Assembly (NCBI RefSeq): GCF_041260155.1
Contig: NC_091933.1
Coordinates: 23,280,599 to 23,344,598 of the forward strand
Reading direction: 5' to 3'
Source: Ptychodera flava
Lineage: Eukaryota; Hemichordata; Enteropneusta; Ptychoderidae
Length of the DNA: 64,000 nt
Part shown: in pieces, positions 61,948-64,000 of the stretch
How the letters are laid out: each line of letters starts with the position of its first letter
Numbering within the stretch: position 1 is the first letter of the stretch
Position numbers and translations under genes: made by a program
Notes under the pieces: generated by a model
The model's database searches: none
Seen by the model: the letters and a program-made list of their open reading frames with translations, nothing else
What the model was told of the DNA's origin: nothing

Positions 61948-64000
61948 TCTTGTAACGATGACACTTGATCTCAGGATGCTAGTCACAACCAAGGGAACTT
62001 TACGAGTATTTTGCCAGAGATGTTGCATTTAACAACATGGAAGACAGTGCATATCTGAGATACCTGCAATAATAATAAAGATACTTACTGTTAATGTGTT
62101 AAGTGAACTAAAACTTATTTCGCCCTCAAACATCTTTCAAATCATTTGCAAATGCTTTGCAGTCCATTAATTGTAAACATGTTGTAAACAAATCAACAGG
62201 TACTGTAACTTAAGAACAGAGAGACAACTTCACCCTGTTGCCACTGTGCTTTGGGCTGAACCAATAGTTATCAATGGTGACTTGGGCCTGTTTATAGGGC
62301 ATTCAGGTGAACAGATCAAAGAGCAGGGTCCAATATATAGACGGACAAAGAAGTAGTTTAATTGAACCAACAACATGCTTGCATGTGTGAGCAGCCCCAG
62401 CAGTTTTCTCCCAATATCAACTAATTTCAGCATTTCTGTGTGTATATATCCTTATACACCCATTCATTTTCTGTAAATATATAAAGGGTTCATCTGTATG
62501 AAAATCAGAAATATAAATAATGCATTTTCGATGCGAAAAAAAAGCATCATTTTCTCAACTTGAAGAAACTTGCAATTAAAGAAGCTTTCAACCTAATACT
62601 GAAGTGTGTACGATTCTTTTGTGAGTGAAAACAGAAAAGTATATATAGTTACAAGTCTTTGCTTGAATGGTAATGTCATCAAATGGGCACCAGAGATAAG
62701 TCACCTATTAATATTTCTTTGTAGACAGATTACAAATTATTGTGACCTGAAATAACTGTTATGGATTGGAGTCATGTTTATGATTATCATAAAATCATAT
62801 ATCTAGATGCAGAATCATGGCAAAGCTGTGATCCTGTAAATAACACTAGGATACAATGGTTTATGCTGTGGGAAAATATGGCACCTTGTGTGATATGGTC
62901 ATGCTTAGGACAAAAAGGGTTGCATCTCATCAAAAAAGATACCTTTTTAGGACGTTACATTTTCAACATGTATTTGGATGATCTTCTGATTTTGTTTTGC
63001 TATTTGTGAAAAATGATATGTTTAGGGCAAAAAAATAAATTGTGCTGTTCCGATATCACAGATTACAAATGTAGGATACATAGGTAGGCAGGGATATTTT
63101 TTCAATCTATTTTTATTTTTAAATATGCAGTTTTTAGGGATTCAGAGTGATCAACACTGGCCACAATTTTTCCAGAAAAACATATCATAGCATAAAACAG
63201 GAATAAAAACATAAAAGACATCTGCGTTCAAGCAAAAATCAAATGCAAGGTAACAAACATGTGATTTTACGGGTTTTTCTTTCTCTCTTTTAATTTTGCA
63301 ATTAATTAAGAGGCTTTAAAAAGTCTTGGGTAAGAAGGTAAAAAATGGGTCGGGTTATCGGAACTGAACAATTTTTTTGGCCGTAGCAAGGCTTAGACTT
63401 ATTGACAAAAATGTGCTGGCCATATAATGAATTGGTGACACATTTACTGCAATGGCTGGGATTCATTAGTCTGGTCTTTTATAACTTTTAAACAATAACT
63501 TCATGCAGAAAGTGTGATTTATGATCTTTGATAAGAGCAAATAAAATCTCTTATATTATCAAAGGATGTAGATCTTGTTTTATGCAACTTAATGTGCTAT
63601 GCATGCTCTTACTTGATATTAGTGGTCCTTCCCTTATACTGTAAGGGAGAGACCAACAATTTTTTGAATGCATTGTTAGTACATCGTATATTAATAGTAG
63701 AGGTGAAGAAACGATGAACCCGAAACCCTGTGTGCCGACAGATTCCCTTGACAATTAGATCTCATTTTACATTCGTATCCTAACTCTACAGTGTATGTTT
63801 CGCAAGTTTCAATGTAGGTCGATCCACAGTGTCACCCGTGAACCACACAAACCCTACAAAATACTAAAAGGAAGGGCAGAGGATGAACAGAAAACCTAAT
63901 TAAGTGCCAAAAGGTAGTAATTTCTCTACGTAATTAGGCAAAGAAGAACAATTTCTGTGCTGAATAGGATAAAGGACACTTATACTTTCACCCTATTTTG
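61948..64000. other. 5' flank of copy C, no gene seen
   Basis: Presumably holds the copy C 5' UTR and promoter, but no convincing TATA box, initiator or CpG island stands out. Short frames only. Confidence 0.45.

Overview
This is a eukaryotic (metazoan) genomic window. It is AT-rich, its genes are split into short exons (55-203 nt) with GT-AG introns, and it is heavily loaded with transposon debris: LINE fragments, terminal-inverted-repeat miniature elements, degenerate satellite arrays and microsatellites. The gene content and repeat types suggest a marine invertebrate, possibly a deuterostome such as a hemichordate or lancelet. That placement is an impression and cannot be proven from the window.

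The only convincing protein-coding content is a head-to-tail tandem array of three paralogous amidase-signature genes, all on the minus strand. Each has 12 coding exons with identical intron phases. Copy A spans 11425 down to 899, copy B 38309 down to 23425, and copy C 61947 down to 51093. Copy C reads open from ATG to TGA (533 codons) and carries the Lys / cis-Ser / Ser catalytic triad of the family. Copy A has two one-base frameshifts (exons 2 and 12). Copy B has an in-frame TAG in exon 7, caused by a 5-base duplication plus two single-base losses. A and B are therefore pseudogene candidates, unless the indels are assembly errors. A and C are nearly identical through exon 3, intron 3 and exon 4 but diverged elsewhere, which looks like gene conversion.

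Layout. 1-11.4 kb: copy A, with a CR1/L2-like LINE fragment (7.86-8.19 kb) and a small TTAA-flanked element in its introns or flank. 11.4-23.4 kb: intergenic, with a GC-rich block, a tRNA-like repeat, a LINE 3' end (14.7-15.8 kb), a strong hairpin (16.0 kb), a 1.6 kb TIR element, a second TIR element containing a (TA)n tract and a small hairpin minisatellite, and another LINE remnant. 23.4-38.3 kb: copy B, with introns swollen by TTAA-flanked elements, a 765 bp insertion with a 16 bp target duplication, and two inverted satellite arrays on either side of exon 4. 38.3-51.0 kb: intergenic, with a 3.7 kb palindrome built of ~150 bp repeats, a 2.3 kb TIR element, a second copy of the 1.6 kb element inserted exactly at its border, and repeat fragments. 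51.1-62 kb: the intact copy C. 62-64 kb: 5' flank with no recognisable gene.
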